From Clostridia bacterium (GTDB lineage: Bacteria > Bacillota > Clostridia > Lachnospirales > Lachnospiraceae), in NCBI GenBank assembly GCA_009929525.1, contig SAAH01000005.1:1-64000 (forward strand): a stretch of 64,000 bases of DNA, in the 5' to 3' direction. Within the stretch, counting starts at the first letter, position 1; every line of letters starts with the position of its first letter. The translations under genes and the position numbers were made by a program. Below the pieces are notes generated by a model, which was given only the letters and a program-made list of their open reading frames with translations, did not search any database and was not told the DNA's origin. Shown one piece after another: positions 63,460-64,000 of the stretch.

Positions 63460-64000
63460 TTAAAAACACTTCTTACACGCTTCCAGTCCCTGGCTCTCAG
63501 CTTCCTCTACCGTGATCTGAGTTGCTTTATCCGGGTTCATATTGCCGCAGTCCGGTTTATTATGATACTTGGATCCTGTCTCAGATTTCCATACCATATT
63601 TCCCTGTGCCTGGGCTTCTTCCTCCGGTATATTTTGCTCACTGACCGACTCCGCCGCACTCTTTTTAGAAGCAGAGGAGGAAGACTGTGTGCCTGTATCG
63701 TCTTTGTCACCAGGAGTATAATCATTACAGGGATCTTTATTCCACTCAAGCGTTTTTCCATCCGTTGAAGCAACTATGGTTCCCTGCATATCTGTACGCA
63801 GGACCTCGATTTCCATGCTTTCCAGCTTTTCCATCGTATCCGCTGCCGGATGACCATACTTGTTGCCTTCACCACAGGAAATGACTGCATATTCAGGAAC
63901 TGTCTCCTGAAGAAAGTCCCAACTGGTGGAATTTGCCGAACCATGATGTCCAAGGCAGAGAACAGTGCACTCCATATCAATTCCTGAGTCACACATCTCT
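63460..64000 (-). CDS. C-terminal part of a ComEC-like metallo-beta-lactamase-fold protein (cut by window edge)
   Basis: The frame continues beyond the right edge. The visible 180 residues start within the beta-lactamase fold: VLCLGHHGSANSTSWDFL and VISCGEGNKYGHPAADTMEKL match the ComEC/Rec2-type C-terminal domain. A serine/glutamate-rich linker follows. The last 45 residues form a small module with WKSETGSKYHNKPDCGNM and a final LEACKKCF, whose cysteines and histidine could bind metal. Uptake ComEC cannot be confirmed without the membrane part; stand-alone extracellular hydrolases also carry this fold. Confidence 0.78.
   Translation of the reverse strand, partial: EMCDSGIDMECTVLCLGHHGSANSTSWDFLQETVPEYAVISCGEGNKYGHPAADTMEKLESMEIEVLRTDMQGTIVASTDGKTLEWNKDPCNDYTPGDKDDTGTQSSSSASKKSAAESVSEQNIPEEEAQAQGNMVWKSETGSKYHNKPDCGNMNPDKATQITVEEAESQGLEACKKCF

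Overview
The window looks like the chromosome of a spore-forming, gut-type clostridium, most likely Lachnospiraceae. The grounds are a complete spoIIIA operon, spoIVB, spo0A and cotJABC, a PPi-type phosphofructokinase, a sodium-pumping decarboxylase operon, moderate G+C, and strong AGGAGG-type ribosome sites. The genus is an inference from gene content only. Nearly all genes lie on the minus strand; the plus-strand exceptions are a MATE exporter, a CdaR-type regulator, cotJABC and an acyltransferase.

Layout. 1-870: transposase-like tail, then a non-coding gap with structured element A. 0.9-6.2 kb: five-gene sodium-pump decarboxylase operon (mmdA-like, oadG, biotin carrier, oadB, oadA). 6.3-7.5 kb: phosphofructokinase. 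7.6-13.8 kb: drug-efflux block, a marR-ABC-ABC operon facing a MATE gene whose leader resembles a guanidine-IV riboswitch. 13.9-16.7 kb: two zinc-ribbon membrane proteins ending in a C-type-lectin-like or a YARHG domain. 16.8-24.8 kb: glpP, a DacF-type carboxypeptidase, an Hpt protein, scpB/scpA, a phosphoesterase, rny, and recX/recA under a LexA box. 24.8-26.2 kb: gap with element B and 10-bp repeats. 26.2-28.5 kb: glgA and spo0A. 28.8-32.6 kb: glycerate kinase, GntP permease and divergent CdaR-type regulator. 32.6-44.7 kb: the conserved Firmicutes block spoIVB-recN-argR-nadK-tlyA-dxs-ispA-xseB-xseA-nusB-asp23, then prfC. 44.9-47.2 kb: permease, metalloprotease, cysteine-cluster protein. 47.2-48.5 kb: gap with element C, a 26-bp repeat array, tiny ORFs and the large hairpin element D. 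48.5-53.6 kb: spoIIIAH to spoIIIAA. 53.8-60.1 kb: Sfp-like transferase, helicase, gltX, degenerate Sir2, acpP, ftsW/rodA-type gene. 60.3-64 kb: cotJABC, SGNH hydrolase, acyltransferase and a cut-off metallo-beta-lactamase-fold protein.

The sporulation genes cover initiation (spo0A), the SpoIIIA channel and SpoIVB signalling between the two compartments, and the coat (cotJ). The most novel signal is a three-member family of about 180-bp structured non-coding elements (A, B, C). Each of the three gaps longer than 700 bp holds one. They share a core, and all their helices stay paired although the helix sequences differ between copies; the terminal stems are 28-33 bp. I read this as an uncharacterised structured RNA or RNA-like mobile repeat. 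A fourth, unrelated multi-branched element (D) lies next to C.

All calls are by eye; no database or folding program was run.
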